DNA of 64,000 nt from an uncultured Bacteroidota bacterium (GTDB lineage Bacteria; Bacteroidota; Bacteroidia; Flavobacteriales; Flavobacteriaceae), in NCBI GenBank assembly GCA_913047695.1, contig CAJWUI010000001.1, positions 1-64,000 of the forward strand, written 5' to 3'. A model generated the notes under the pieces. The model saw nothing but the letters and a program-made list of their open reading frames with translations, searched no databases and was not told the DNA's origin. Positions 1-10,616 of the stretch are shown one piece after another. Position 1 is the stretch's first letter, and each line of letters opens with the position of its first letter. Both the position numbers and the translations under genes were made by a program.

Positions 1-3000
1 AGTTTTCAGCAGATAATAATAATTGGGATGATATTATTGCAGGAAATAGAGCAGACCTTCTAGATGGTGGTTTTGCTGCAACTATCTCACAGACGACAAC
101 GATTTCAGCAGCTCAATTAGATACGGATATTGAAAGAAGACTACGAACATTAATTGACCCGGATATTCCAACAACGGTATATTATAGGCTTAAAACTACA
201 AGGTTTAATGACATCAATGATAATAATATATTAGATGCTGGGGAACTACCTTGTGTAGTTCTTTCAGCAGCCACTGAGATTGCAATTAGCGAACAGCCAA
301 CTTTAGTTCAAACAACTGCACCATTAGGCGGTCAAACCGTTTGTATAGGAACAGCAATAGATCCAATTACATTCCAATTTGGCGGATCTGCGACGGGTAT
401 TAGACTTGTAAATATTCCTGGCGGGCTCGGGGTTGCAAGAGACAATGCAGCGAAAACTGTTACTATTAGTGGAATACCAACAGGTACTGGTTTTGTAAGG
501 GTCACTACTGAAGGAACTACATGTCAAATTCAAACGCTACAACATTTTGTTAGAGTAACAACTGCTCCTCAGATCCCAGATTACATACTTATAGATGATG
601 TGGCAGGTGGAGCTGATCCAATTCCAATTATAAATAGACAACAAGATGGTAACATATATAATGGTCAAATTTATTTATGCGAGCAGGCTTTAGCCTCTTC
701 TCCAAACCCAACATTTTTTACAGCTTGTTACAATGACGGTAGAATTGCCCCACTTACTGAATCTTACAATTGGTTTATATCACCACCAGATGCAGGGACA
801 ATTTCTAGAACTACCGGATATGCAACATGGAATGACGGATTTACTGGTGATGCAATGATTCAGGTTGTAGCAGTTGGATGCGATGGCAGCGCTACTGCAA
901 CACTGACAACGGTAGTTTCGGTTAATGAATTTGATTCCTCTGCTTCTAACCCTACAGAACCAATTCCACTTTTAGAACAAGAATCTGAAATCATTTTTAT
1001 TAGAGAAAATTTAGGAGATATAAGATCGCAAGAAAGGTTTAATATTTCTCTTAATGGCGTAAGATATACTTTTGAGACAACTGACACCGATGTTCCACCT
1101 GACGGAAGAGCTAACCAAGATAGTAGGGCAATTGCTGATGCTCTAGCAGCTTTAATTAACAACGATAGCACTTCACCAATAGCCGGATTATTTGAAGCTC
1201 AGTCAGGTAATTTCAATCCGGGCGATGCAGATGGTAATGGTATTAGTGATGATATAGGAGGTTTTGTTAGAATAACGGCAAAATATGAGGGTAATTCAGC
1301 ACCGCCAATCCCTCCAGGAAATCCAAGGGGTGCTGGTGGTGATATGAGAATATCATTTAGCGTAACAAAATCACCTGTTGAAGGACGTGCATTCGGAATT
1401 ATGAATGGATATGAAACGAATCCTACTTCGGAAATTATATGTGGAAATTCAACAGGAGCAGAGCCAATATGTGAGACTACCGTAGCTACTCCTGACACCC
1501 AATACTTTTCAACAGCAACAAATTATGCATCAATAAGATTTGCGATTTCTAACATTGTTGCGGGCCCTGGAAGTGTCGCTTCGCCAGGAACAATCGATGC
1601 AAGCACAGGTGTAGTGAACTGGAATGCAGGTTTTCATGGAACCTTAAATGTTGAATCATATGCAACCGGTTGTAATGGTGTTGAGAACCCAGTACCAGGA
1701 GTACACACATTAAGAATTTATGAAAATGAAGTTGCACCTCTTGATATAAGTTATGATCCGTTAACACTCCCAGATTGTCCACCTCAAGCTGGTGACACCA
1801 CTCAATTTACCTCTAGCGATTTGGTCACTTGGTCATGGAATAATGAAACGGCTGGAAATTTAGATAGTGTTACAGGCCTTGTATCTTGGGCCGAAGGCTG
1901 GTCGGGAGCCTTAGTTATTACCGCGACTTCATTTGGCTGTGGAGGCGGATCCTTGTCAAGGACAATTGTTATTCCTGGTTCACCAACATTTACAAGAATT
2001 TCAGACCTATCTACGACCCAGCAAAGCGTTTGTGTCGGATCAACAATTACCCCTATTAGATATGAGATAGTAGGAGCAGCTACCGGTGCAGATGTAACGG
2101 GTATAGATGATCTAAACCTATTTGAACAACTTTCATCTGAAGATCAAGTTGACAGGTTTACAATTAGTGATGACTTTTCAGATGATGGGGATTCTTATAC
2201 TTTAACAATTGATCAAGTCCCATACACTGTTACTATTGGTGAAAACAATCAGATACTAATTCCAGCCTCAGATGGAGATGTTGATACTTTTGCCGAGGTT
2301 GCACAATTATTTGTTGCAAAAATAAATAATGCCTCCCTTGGAATAACAGCGGTTGATGACGGTGGAGGTGTATTTACATTAACTTCAAATGCATTTGATT
2401 TTTCAGTAAGTACCTCACTAAATGATGTAGCTGGTAATGAGCCTTTAGTAACATTTACAAGAACAGTTGTTGCAGATGGAGGAACTTTTATAGAAATTTC
2501 CGGAACAGTTTCTTCTAATCTAGCCATCACGGCCCCAACAACATATCAATATACTATAAGAACCACAGGTGGAAACTGCCAGCCATTTGAAGCACAAGGA
2601 TTTATTGCAGTAAGTCCAAACTCGATAATGACCATTCAGCCAGGAATGGATGTAGGTCAAATTATATGTAATAACTCGATAGGTTCACTAACCCCTATAG
2701 TTTACGATCTTACAGGAGCCTCAACAGTTAATGTTGATTGGACACCTTCGAGACCAACTGGTATTAATCACACCCATGTAATACAGAATCAAATATCTAC
2801 AATAGGAATTGGAGGGGTAGATGCGGATGTCGCTGCTAACGATGGCCAGGATTATACAATTACGATTAATTCAACCACAGTAACTTACACAGTGAATACT
2901 GCAGCACCACAAAATGATAACGAAGTTGTAGATATTTTAAATGGATTAAGTACATTAATCATTAATGCAAATCTACAAGTTGATCCAGTTGTAGTAGGTG

Positions 3001-6000
3001 GTAATTTGTTAAGGATAACCTCTAGAAATGGATTACCTTTCACCTTGTCATCAACAAGCCCGGGTATAAATGCATTAATTTTTAATGCCCCAGCACAAGT
3101 CCAATCAGCAACAAATTCAGTTACAATATTCGGTGATCCCGCAGTTGCTGGTCTAGCTGCTGACACAGTGTTTGGATTTACTATCACAACTGTCAATAAT
3201 GTTTTTGGATGTAATGATGCTGCTAGCCAAGTTTCTGCTACTGGTTCAATAACTATTGCACTTGAACCATCAATAGCATTAACCTCTGGAAGTGCTAATC
3301 TCACTATATGTAGATCTGAAACGATCTCATCAACCCAAGGTGGCGTCGATATAGAGTGGGATATTTCTGGTTTTGCTTTAGGAGCTTCTGTAAGTCCTAC
3401 ACAACTCCCTAACGGAATAGATGCTTCTTATAATGAAATACCTCAAATTACTGAAGTTACATTTAATGGTAATGAGGCCAACCTTGACGACAATGACATC
3501 TACAGAATAACAGTTAATGGAATTCAGAATGATGTTACAGTTGATGTTGGAGGTGGGATAAATACTTTTGAATCGATTCTTCAAAGCTTTGAAGCTTTAA
3601 TAGATAGTAATGTACCACAGGTTGATGCGTCTTATGCGGCAAATACACTAACTATTCAGTCAAATACAGGTGATGCGGTTTCTATTTTAGTCAATTTTGT
3701 GGGTGTTGTTGATGCCGGTGATCCAAATTTTAATGCACCAAATGTAATTCAAGCCAATAGAAAATTTTTAAGAATATTCGGAACTGCTAATGATGCTGAG
3801 GGGATTTATAATTATACTGTATCAACATTTGGTGGAAACTGTGATCCTACAACTGCAAATGGAATTATAAGGGTTGTTGGAGTTCCAACAATTGCTGTCG
3901 CAGCTGGAAGCAATGCATTCCCAAATACGGTTTGTAATCTATCACCGATGACTGACATTAACTTTGACATCTCTCCATTCGCTACCTATACTGTTACTTG
4001 GACGGGAGCTTCAGGGCAACCTGGAGGGATATCACTTGTAAGGACAACAAGTTCAACAATTTCCTTAATATCTGACCCAGTAGTAAATATACCCGGTGCA
4101 TTACCTGCCGGAGGTGTAAGCTACACCTATAGAATACTTTCAACCGTTAATAGTAATGGCTGCTCCACAGAGGCAAGTTTTGATGGTGTTGTTAATATTG
4201 TTAATGGGACAGCAACCTTAGCATTAAATACAGCTAGCTCAGCAACAGACGATCAAATAGATGCAAATGGAGACGGTTTTGATCCAAGTATTGCTCCTGA
4301 CTATGTCTTAATTGAAGCTTGTGAAGGTTCTGTTCTTGACAATGTCCTGTTTGATGCCTCTGTTGATATTACGAATGTTACCATAGCCGCAGGAGGAAAT
4401 TTACCTAGTGGGCTATTTGTTGATTTTAATGCTGGTGCTGGGCCTGGTGGAGCTGGACAGCTTGAAATTTATGGAACACCTGATACGGCAACCACAGAAG
4501 ATTTTGTTTTGCAGGCTGTCACAGATGCCTGTGTGCCCGCAGCTGATATAAGAGTTAGAGTGGTAGTTTATGGAAACTCAACTATAGCTCTTGATGCTGG
4601 CTCAAACGATAACCAAACCGTCTGTAATAATACTGCGTTAACTGACATATCATATACTATAGGGAATGCTCTAGATGCCAATGTTGTTGGGTTACCCCCA
4701 AGTTTGGTAGGTAATTTTCAAGCTCCTAACAAATTTGTTATTTCTGGTGATGTAGATGTTGCTGGCTTAACAGAGACGACATCTTACACATATACTATAA
4801 CAACTACAAATAATCCAGGTGGACCTCTTGTAGGCCCGTGTACTGAGACATCTATTACTGGAGTAATTACAGTAAGGCCAGAAGAGTCCTTGACTATCAG
4901 TCCAGCCAATGGTCCTGTAATTCAAGAAGTTTGTTATGGTGAGGATATAACTCCTATTGTAATAAGGGTAGTGGGAGATAACACCTTTGCGAGTATAGTA
5001 AATCCAGCTAATTTACCTGCTGGTATGAATTTTGATTTTATTGAAGATGTAGATAACATGGGAGGTATCTTAACTATTTCAGGAAGCCCAAGTGCTCCAA
5101 TTGCTGGTAATGATCCAGTGGATTACTCTTTTATAGTTACTACTGATGGGGCGAATACTAGTCCATGTGCAGGTTCAACTCAACAGGTTGACATTGCAGT
5201 TGTCCCGCCTTCTAGTTTGTTGTATGCAGGAGCAGACCCAGCTATACTAAACCAAACAGTATGTGAGGGAACACTCATAACAGATATAGAATTTAGAATC
5301 GGAGGGGGAGCAAATAATGTGACAGTAGCATTTGATGCAGGTTTAGGATTTACAAGAGTAGGTAATGTAAGGGTAAATGATCCATCTGATGCAAATAACT
5401 CAGTTATTTATGGTACAGCACCAAATGTGGTAAATAGAACTACTTATAATTTTGAGATCACCACAGTAAACCAGTGTAATCCTGGTACAAACGAGATATC
5501 ATTAGCAGGAACGATTACGGTTATACCAGAAGAAACTATTGTTCACAGAGGTGCTTCTGGAGCAACCACGCAGATAGCGTGCGTAAACCAAGACATAACC
5601 CCTATAATTTTTGATGTAACAGGACAAGATACCTATGCAAAGTTTGTAGATCCGAATTTAGTACCCTCAGGCATTTCACTCGATTTTGCTCCAGATCAAA
5701 TAAATGGTAATGGTGGTGTGGCATCTATAATTGGAAGTCCCGATAGTTCAAATGCAGCAGGAGATTATACATTTGAAATAACAACAGGAGGTGGGGTTAA
5801 TACTAGCCAATGTGCTGATCAAACACAATCTATTACAATAACAGTAAATTCTCTTCCTACAATGGTTTTCTCTGGAGCAGACCCAACTGTAATGAATCAA
5901 TCTGTTTGCGAACAAACAGCTATTACCCCAATTGATTTTACTTTAGGAGGCGGTGCAAATGACGTTATTTTTAGTTCTTCGCCAGCAGGTTTAGGTTTCA

Positions 6001-9000
6001 CAAGAGCTGCAAATGTATCTGTGAATGCGAATTCTGTTCAAATTTTTGGAACAGCACCAACAGTAGGAGTAGAAACAACTTACACATATAGTATAAGTAC
6101 AGTAAATCCAAACTCTTGTACGCCGAGTGTCACACTTGGAGGTTCGATTACTGTGTTCCCACCTGTACAATATAATAATTGGGCAGGTAACCACACTGTC
6201 AATGACCCACTTTGTAGCGATGATGGAGGCTCAATTGTTGTTAATGCTGCAGCCGTTTCAGGTGGCTTTGTCGCGGTAAAACAACAATCAAGAGTAGAAA
6301 TAGACAATCAGTTTGGAGTCGGAAATATTATTACTATAAATGTTGGCCCCCAGTCATTCGATTATACCGTCCAGGGAGTTGATAATGCAACTGGAAATCT
6401 GTCCAACGATCCAGCAATATATGATAGGGCCCAAAGTAAATCTGAAATTATAACCGAAATTGTAGGCCTTATTAATGATGCTAGTTCTGGATCAACACTT
6501 GTAACTGCTGTAGGAAACTCTCCGTCAGTTGGAATAGCAACACTAATTGCAAAAACATCTGGAATTGGATTCACAGTTACATCAAGCAAACAACCTGCGG
6601 CATCACCTGGTACTATAACAATAACAACACCAGTCGCAAACCAGTCGTTAACCTATGGTTACTATTGGAGGCAAACTGATGCGATTGGAACTCCTGTTTC
6701 AACACTTGACACGTCGGATCCAACAACATATGTTGATACTGGATTAACATTAAATTTGACTGGTGTTACGGGCTCAGAATACTACATGTTAACCACTGTA
6801 TCAAACAATTGTCAAGCAGACTCTCCCTTTGTCACTATTACTGCACCCGATCCATTAGCACTTTCAATTACAACTATTTGTGACACTGAAATTACTGCTA
6901 ACGGGAGTGGGGGTACTGGACAATTGACTTATATCATATATAACTCTGCTGGTACTGAGATTGGTAGATCACCTGCAACTTTTGGTTCTCACACTTTTAG
7001 TGATGGAGACGCTAACAATCTGCCTGGGGGTGGTTCAATTAGCATAGACCCTGGATTCCGATATAATATAGGAATAAATGATGCAAACGGTTGTTCACTA
7101 AATGGGAATGATTCCACTGTTCAAGTAAACACACCTATAGCATTAGATATTGACGAAACAACAATTCAAGTTACAAACCCTGGCTGTAATGCAAATGACG
7201 GTAGTATTCTACTTGATAATGGAGGATTTACAATTACTGGAGGTTCAGCAGGGAATATTGGGGATTACTCAAATCTTACATTTTTATGGACAAGAAGCAG
7301 TGGAGGAACATTTAATACTCCTAACATTTCAGGTCTTTCGCCTGCAGATTACACTCTCACTGTTACAGATAATTTGTGTAATACTTTATTTATCACTTCA
7401 AATCCAATTACGCTTGAAGATTCAACTGACTTTACGGTTACAAGTGCAGTAGACAATTCAACCATTTCAAACTGTTCAGACGGACATCTACAAGTTTCAG
7501 TTGCAGGAGGTTCAGGAAATTTCAGTTATAGATGGACAGATCAAAATGGAGTAGTAAGAGGAACTACAAACAGAATCGAAAATTTAGAAGCAGGAATATA
7601 TACCCTTGTAGTTAGGGACACAACAACAGGCTGTGAACAAACAAATCCAACAGGAGCACCAGACCCAAACGGAGTTAGACTACCATATATTATAACTGGT
7701 TCGTCAGGACCTCTCCAAATGATTAATCCCTTAGCAATAAACCAAGCAAATTTTGAAACTACTGATATTATTTGTAGCGGGGATAGTACAGGTAAATTTG
7801 AAGTTGAATTTACAGGTGGTAATCCTCCATATCAATATTCATTGAATGGTGGGGCCTATCAAGGACCAGGGGTAGGGTTCTCAACTAAAACTGTAACTGT
7901 AACAACGGGAGGCGCAAGTGCTACTATAGTTTCTTATACTACACAACTTTTAACCGTAGATACATTAGAAGGAGGAACTTATTCAGTAAAAATAAAAGAT
8001 AGTGGACTGTGCACGGACAATGCAGGAAATACAATTGAATTAAATCTGGGAATAGCAACAATTAATGAGCCCGACCCACTTTTAATTGGAATAAATCCAG
8101 GTCAATCAGATCCAATTGACTGTTCAAGCGGTATTAAGGGGTCTTTATCACTTGAAATTGGTGGTGGTACTCATAGTTCTGATAATCCTTATAGTATACT
8201 GTGGGAATTATATGGTCCTAATGGAGAAGTACTTTATAAAAGAACTACTTCCGGACATAACCTTGATACAAGCGGATATACAATTACAGATCTAGATTAT
8301 GCTGGTGACTACACAGTTACAGTAACAGATGCAAATGGTTGTACAACTAGTCAAATCGTAACTCTTGAAGATGGTTCAGATGAAGATCCATTTACTGTTG
8401 GTGAGACACCAACAGTTACTCAACCTGGTTGTAATTCTGAGGAAACCGGGTCTATAGAACTTGAAATGAGCGGGGGTGTTCAACCATACGATATCAAATG
8501 GTACAAACTATCTGTTGCTCAACAGAGTGCAACAGTTTCGCCACCTACAGCTTCTCCAACTACAATAGAATTTGCAGATGGGGGTTACGTAAGTATGAAC
8601 AAGGACGGATTTTATCTGATTGATAACCTTGAAGCTGGAAAATATAGGGCGATTATAACTGATGCTTCTGGTTGTCAGATTTTCTCAAGATCTGGTATTA
8701 TAAAATCTAACACATTTAATATGATAAGTCAGAGAATTTACAATAGAGAAGTCATAGATTGTGATTCAGGAGCTGTAGAAGCTGACTTTTCATTCCAATT
8801 ATCAGGTACCTCACTTGCCTACAATATATATCTTAACGGAGAGGCAATATATGGGGGGAATTCAGGACAAATAAGTGGAACAACTGTTGTGAGCAGTCCA
8901 ACGTTTGCAAATAGTATTATTAAACAAGGAAGTACATTTGTAATAAGAGGACTAAGTGAAGGAAGATATGTTGTTGAAGCACAGGACGCTTCTAATCCTG

Positions 9001-10616
9001 CATGCTCTATAGATTACGCATTTGATATTGAAACATATGTTCCAATTACATTTGAAGGTCAATTAGAATATGAATTTGATATTTGCGAAAGCACCTACCC
9101 ATTTGAATTGGATACAGCTTCAATTCTTGGGGGTAATCCAATCATAGATGACAATGATAACGTAATATATAATTTAAGGTGGACATACACTCCCTTGGAT
9201 CCCAATGAGTCAGGGGCAAGTTTCATAGGTCGCACATCATTTAATGCAGGACGAGGAACTTATCAATTAATTATATCAGACGGTACTTGTGAATCAGAAC
9301 CAATTGACTTTGTGTTTAGCGGTGAAGTGGATATTTTATCAATAAATGGCTTATTAACTAATGATGAAGTTTCTAAACCTGTAAGTTGCGCATTAGGAGC
9401 TCAGGATGGTAGAATCTCACTTGAAATATCCGGAGGTACAGAACCTTATGACATTTCGTGGCAGATTCTTAACCCTGATAAGATACCAAGTGGCAATGTT
9501 TCTCCAGTCCAAAGCCCTTACGATGATTTACCTGAATATCAAGGATTTACTACTTTAAACGATTTAGGACCAGGAATATATAGGTATAGAATAACAGGTG
9601 GTGGTGGCTGCCCTGATGACAATCTTTTCAATGAATTAGAGGGCGAAATTAGCGTGGACGACGATAGTACCCTTGTTATTACCGATGGGCCTTATATTGA
9701 TCCAAAACTTTGCGAGGGATTACCCGGTTTAATTCTTTTAGATGCTGTAGATAATTCTACAACCACTGCAACCTTAAATTTCTATTATGTTAATACTAAG
9801 GGCACAGAAGACACAGGTGACGACACTGAAGTACTTCTCAATGGTAATACAACAAAATTAGATGAAGATACTTATCAAATTCTAATTGATAATCCTTTTG
9901 ATTACGGTAAAATAAAAGTTGCTAATAATGATGGCTGTGGTAAAGAAGTTGAATTTAATTTGGCTCTTGGAAATCCATTTTTCTCATATACTTCTCCTTC
10001 TTTCGAGGAAGCAGGAGAAATTCCATCAAGAGAAACAGTTACTTTTACAGATGAATCTGAAGGAGAATTTTCAAGACTTGAATGGGATTTTGGTGATAAT
10101 TCAGATCCACAAGTTATAAGTGTGTCTGCTACATCTTCCGGTGTCACACAAGTCACTCACGTTTACGGTAATTCAGGCACCTATTACCCAACATTAACGA
10201 TTTATAATGAAATAGGATGTTATGCGTCAGTTACGAATCCGGTAATAGTTGGAAGGGGATATAGTGTATATGTGGCAAATGTATTTACTCCTAATAATGA
10301 TTGTTTAAACGATTTCTTTAGACCTTTATTTACAGGATTTGAAAGTTTGACATTTAATGTGTATGACAATAAAGGGAATTTAATATATACGGAACAAGCT
10401 CAGGACGGATCTATTGATAGGAATGCATGTCCTAATGTGATTAATCCTTTAGGAAATGGTAAAGCTGTTCTAGGTTGGGATGGAAAAAGGTCAGATGGTA
10501 CACCACTGGATTCTTTTAGCCCTTATTACATATACTCTATTGAAGGCATACCGTTAAACAGGGCAAACGATGAACAAGTTGTAGAGAGAAGTGGTATTTT
10601 CACAGTATTAAAATGA
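1..10616 (+). CDS. Giant SprB-like surface adhesin with T9SS type B C-terminal domain (5' partial)
   Basis: The frame is open from the left edge (first whole codon at base 3) to TGA at 10614-10616, giving at least 3537 residues; the true start lies outside. A GTG at 600 is only an internal codon. In order: about 2300 residues of PKD/Ig-like modules, each with one or two cysteines and endings such as YTYTITTTNN...GVITV; five copies of an inserted domain of the type YTITIN..TVTYTV...LIN...LRITS (about residues 344-456, 716-813, 926-1026, 1146-1236, 2095-2196); roughly eight SprB-type repeats (about 2380-3220; for example AGDYTVTVTDANGC); a PKD domain with WDFGDNS (about 3330-3416); and a gliding-motility-associated type B sorting domain (about 3423-3537; VFTPNNDCLNDFFRP, GWDGKRSDGTPLD). 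Known family role: cell-surface adhesins exported by T9SS and, in gliding relatives, moved along the cell. The composition is acidic and rich in Asn and Thr. The ligand is unknown. Confidence 0.9.
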   Translation, partial: FSADNNNWDDIIAGNRADLLDGGFAATISQTTTISAAQLDTDIERRLRTLIDPDIPTTVYYRLKTTRFNDINDNNILDAGELPCVVLSAATEIAISEQPTLVQTTAPLGGQTVCIGTAIDPITFQFGGSATGIRLVNIPGGLGVARDNAAKTVTISGIPTGTGFVRVTTEGTTCQIQTLQHFVRVTTAPQIPDYILIDDVAGGADPIPIINRQQDGNIYNGQIYLCEQALASSPNPTFFTACYNDGRIAPLTESYNWFISPPDAGTISRTTGYATWNDGFTGDAMIQVVAVGCDGSATATLTTVVSVNEFDSSASNPTEPIPLLEQESEIIFIRENLGDIRSQERFNISLNGVRYTFETTDTDVPPDGRANQDSRAIADALAALINNDSTSPIAGLFEAQSGNFNPGDADGNGISDDIGGFVRITAKYEGNSAPPIPPGNPRGAGGDMRISFSVTKSPVEGRAFGIMNGYETNPTSEIICGNSTGAEPICETTVATPDTQYFSTATNYASIRFAISNIVAGPGSVASPGTIDASTGVVNWNAGFHGTLNVESYATGCNGVENPVPGVHTLRIYENEVAPLDISYDPLTLPDCPPQAGDTTQFTSSDLVTWSWNNETAGNLDSVTGLVSWAEGWSGALVITATSFGCGGGSLSRTIVIPGSPTFTRISDLSTTQQSVCVGSTITPIRYEIVGAATGADVTGIDDLNLFEQLSSEDQVDRFTISDDFSDDGDSYTLTIDQVPYTVTIGENNQILIPASDGDVDTFAEVAQLFVAKINNASLGITAVDDGGGVFTLTSNAFDFSVSTSLNDVAGNEPLVTFTRTVVADGGTFIEISGTVSSNLAITAPTTYQYTIRTTGGNCQPFEAQGFIAVSPNSIMTIQPGMDVGQIICNNSIGSLTPIVYDLTGASTVNVDWTPSRPTGINHTHVIQNQISTIGIGGVDADVAANDGQDYTITINSTTVTYTVNTAAPQNDNEVVDILNGLSTLIINANLQVDPVVVGGNLLRITSRNGLPFTLSSTSPGINALIFNAPAQVQSATNSVTIFGDPAVAGLAADTVFGFTITTVNNVFGCNDAASQVSATGSITIALEPSIALTSGSANLTICRSETISSTQGGVDIEWDISGFALGASVSPTQLPNGIDASYNEIPQITEVTFNGNEANLDDNDIYRITVNGIQNDVTVDVGGGINTFESILQSFEALIDSNVPQVDASYAANTLTIQSNTGDAVSILVNFVGVVDAGDPNFNAPNVIQANRKFLRIFGTANDAEGIYNYTVSTFGGNCDPTTANGIIRVVGVPTIAVAAGSNAFPNTVCNLSPMTDINFDISPFATYTVTWTGASGQPGGISLVRTTSSTISLISDPVVNIPGALPAGGVSYTYRILSTVNSNGCSTEASFDGVVNIVNGTATLALNTASSATDDQIDANGDGFDPSIAPDYVLIEACEGSVLDNVLFDASVDITNVTIAAGGNLPSGLFVDFNAGAGPGGAGQLEIYGTPDTATTEDFVLQAVTDACVPAADIRVRVVVYGNSTIALDAGSNDNQTVCNNTALTDISYTIGNALDANVVGLPPSLVGNFQAPNKFVISGDVDVAGLTETTSYTYTITTTNNPGGPLVGPCTETSITGVITVRPEESLTISPANGPVIQEVCYGEDITPIVIRVVGDNTFASIVNPANLPAGMNFDFIEDVDNMGGILTISGSPSAPIAGNDPVDYSFIVTTDGANTSPCAGSTQQVDIAVVPPSSLLYAGADPAILNQTVCEGTLITDIEFRIGGGANNVTVAFDAGLGFTRVGNVRVNDPSDANNSVIYGTAPNVVNRTTYNFEITTVNQCNPGTNEISLAGTITVIPEETIVHRGASGATTQIACVNQDITPIIFDVTGQDTYAKFVDPNLVPSGISLDFAPDQINGNGGVASIIGSPDSSNAAGDYTFEITTGGGVNTSQCADQTQSITITVNSLPTMVFSGADPTVMNQSVCEQTAITPIDFTLGGGANDVIFSSSPAGLGFTRAANVSVNANSVQIFGTAPTVGVETTYTYSISTVNPNSCTPSVTLGGSITVFPPVQYNNWAGNHTVNDPLCSDDGGSIVVNAAAVSGGFVAVKQQSRVEIDNQFGVGNIITINVGPQSFDYTVQGVDNATGNLSNDPAIYDRAQSKSEIITEIVGLINDASSGSTLVTAVGNSPSVGIATLIAKTSGIGFTVTSSKQPAASPGTITITTPVANQSLTYGYYWRQTDAIGTPVSTLDTSDPTTYVDTGLTLNLTGVTGSEYYMLTTVSNNCQADSPFVTITAPDPLALSITTICDTEITANGSGGTGQLTYIIYNSAGTEIGRSPATFGSHTFSDGDANNLPGGGSISIDPGFRYNIGINDANGCSLNGNDSTVQVNTPIALDIDETTIQVTNPGCNANDGSILLDNGGFTITGGSAGNIGDYSNLTFLWTRSSGGTFNTPNISGLSPADYTLTVTDNLCNTLFITSNPITLEDSTDFTVTSAVDNSTISNCSDGHLQVSVAGGSGNFSYRWTDQNGVVRGTTNRIENLEAGIYTLVVRDTTTGCEQTNPTGAPDPNGVRLPYIITGSSGPLQMINPLAINQANFETTDIICSGDSTGKFEVEFTGGNPPYQYSLNGGAYQGPGVGFSTKTVTVTTGGASATIVSYTTQLLTVDTLEGGTYSVKIKDSGLCTDNAGNTIELNLGIATINEPDPLLIGINPGQSDPIDCSSGIKGSLSLEIGGGTHSSDNPYSILWELYGPNGEVLYKRTTSGHNLDTSGYTITDLDYAGDYTVTVTDANGCTTSQIVTLEDGSDEDPFTVGETPTVTQPGCNSEETGSIELEMSGGVQPYDIKWYKLSVAQQSATVSPPTASPTTIEFADGGYVSMNKDGFYLIDNLEAGKYRAIITDASGCQIFSRSGIIKSNTFNMISQRIYNREVIDCDSGAVEADFSFQLSGTSLAYNIYLNGEAIYGGNSGQISGTTVVSSPTFANSIIKQGSTFVIRGLSEGRYVVEAQDASNPACSIDYAFDIETYVPITFEGQLEYEFDICESTYPFELDTASILGGNPIIDDNDNVIYNLRWTYTPLDPNESGASFIGRTSFNAGRGTYQLIISDGTCESEPIDFVFSGEVDILSINGLLTNDEVSKPVSCALGAQDGRISLEISGGTEPYDISWQILNPDKIPSGNVSPVQSPYDDLPEYQGFTTLNDLGPGIYRYRITGGGGCPDDNLFNELEGEISVDDDSTLVITDGPYIDPKLCEGLPGLILLDAVDNSTTTATLNFYYVNTKGTEDTGDDTEVLLNGNTTKLDEDTYQILIDNPFDYGKIKVANNDGCGKEVEFNLALGNPFFSYTSPSFEEAGEIPSRETVTFTDESEGEFSRLEWDFGDNSDPQVISVSATSSGVTQVTHVYGNSGTYYPTLTIYNEIGCYASVTNPVIVGRGYSVYVANVFTPNNDCLNDFFRPLFTGFESLTFNVYDNKGNLIYTEQAQDGSIDRNACPNVINPLGNGKAVLGWDGKRSDGTPLDSFSPYYIYSIEGIPLNRANDEQVVERSGIFTVLK

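Noticed and set aside
2885-3304. 139-residue minus-strand ORF inside the adhesin gene
   Set aside because: It is antisense to a clear coding sequence, has no start context or recognisable domain, and its composition mirrors the Thr/Asn-rich repeats.
600-10616. GTG at 600 as the start of the adhesin gene
   Set aside because: The frame stays open with the same repeat-type protein sequence back to base 3, so the gene begins outside the window.
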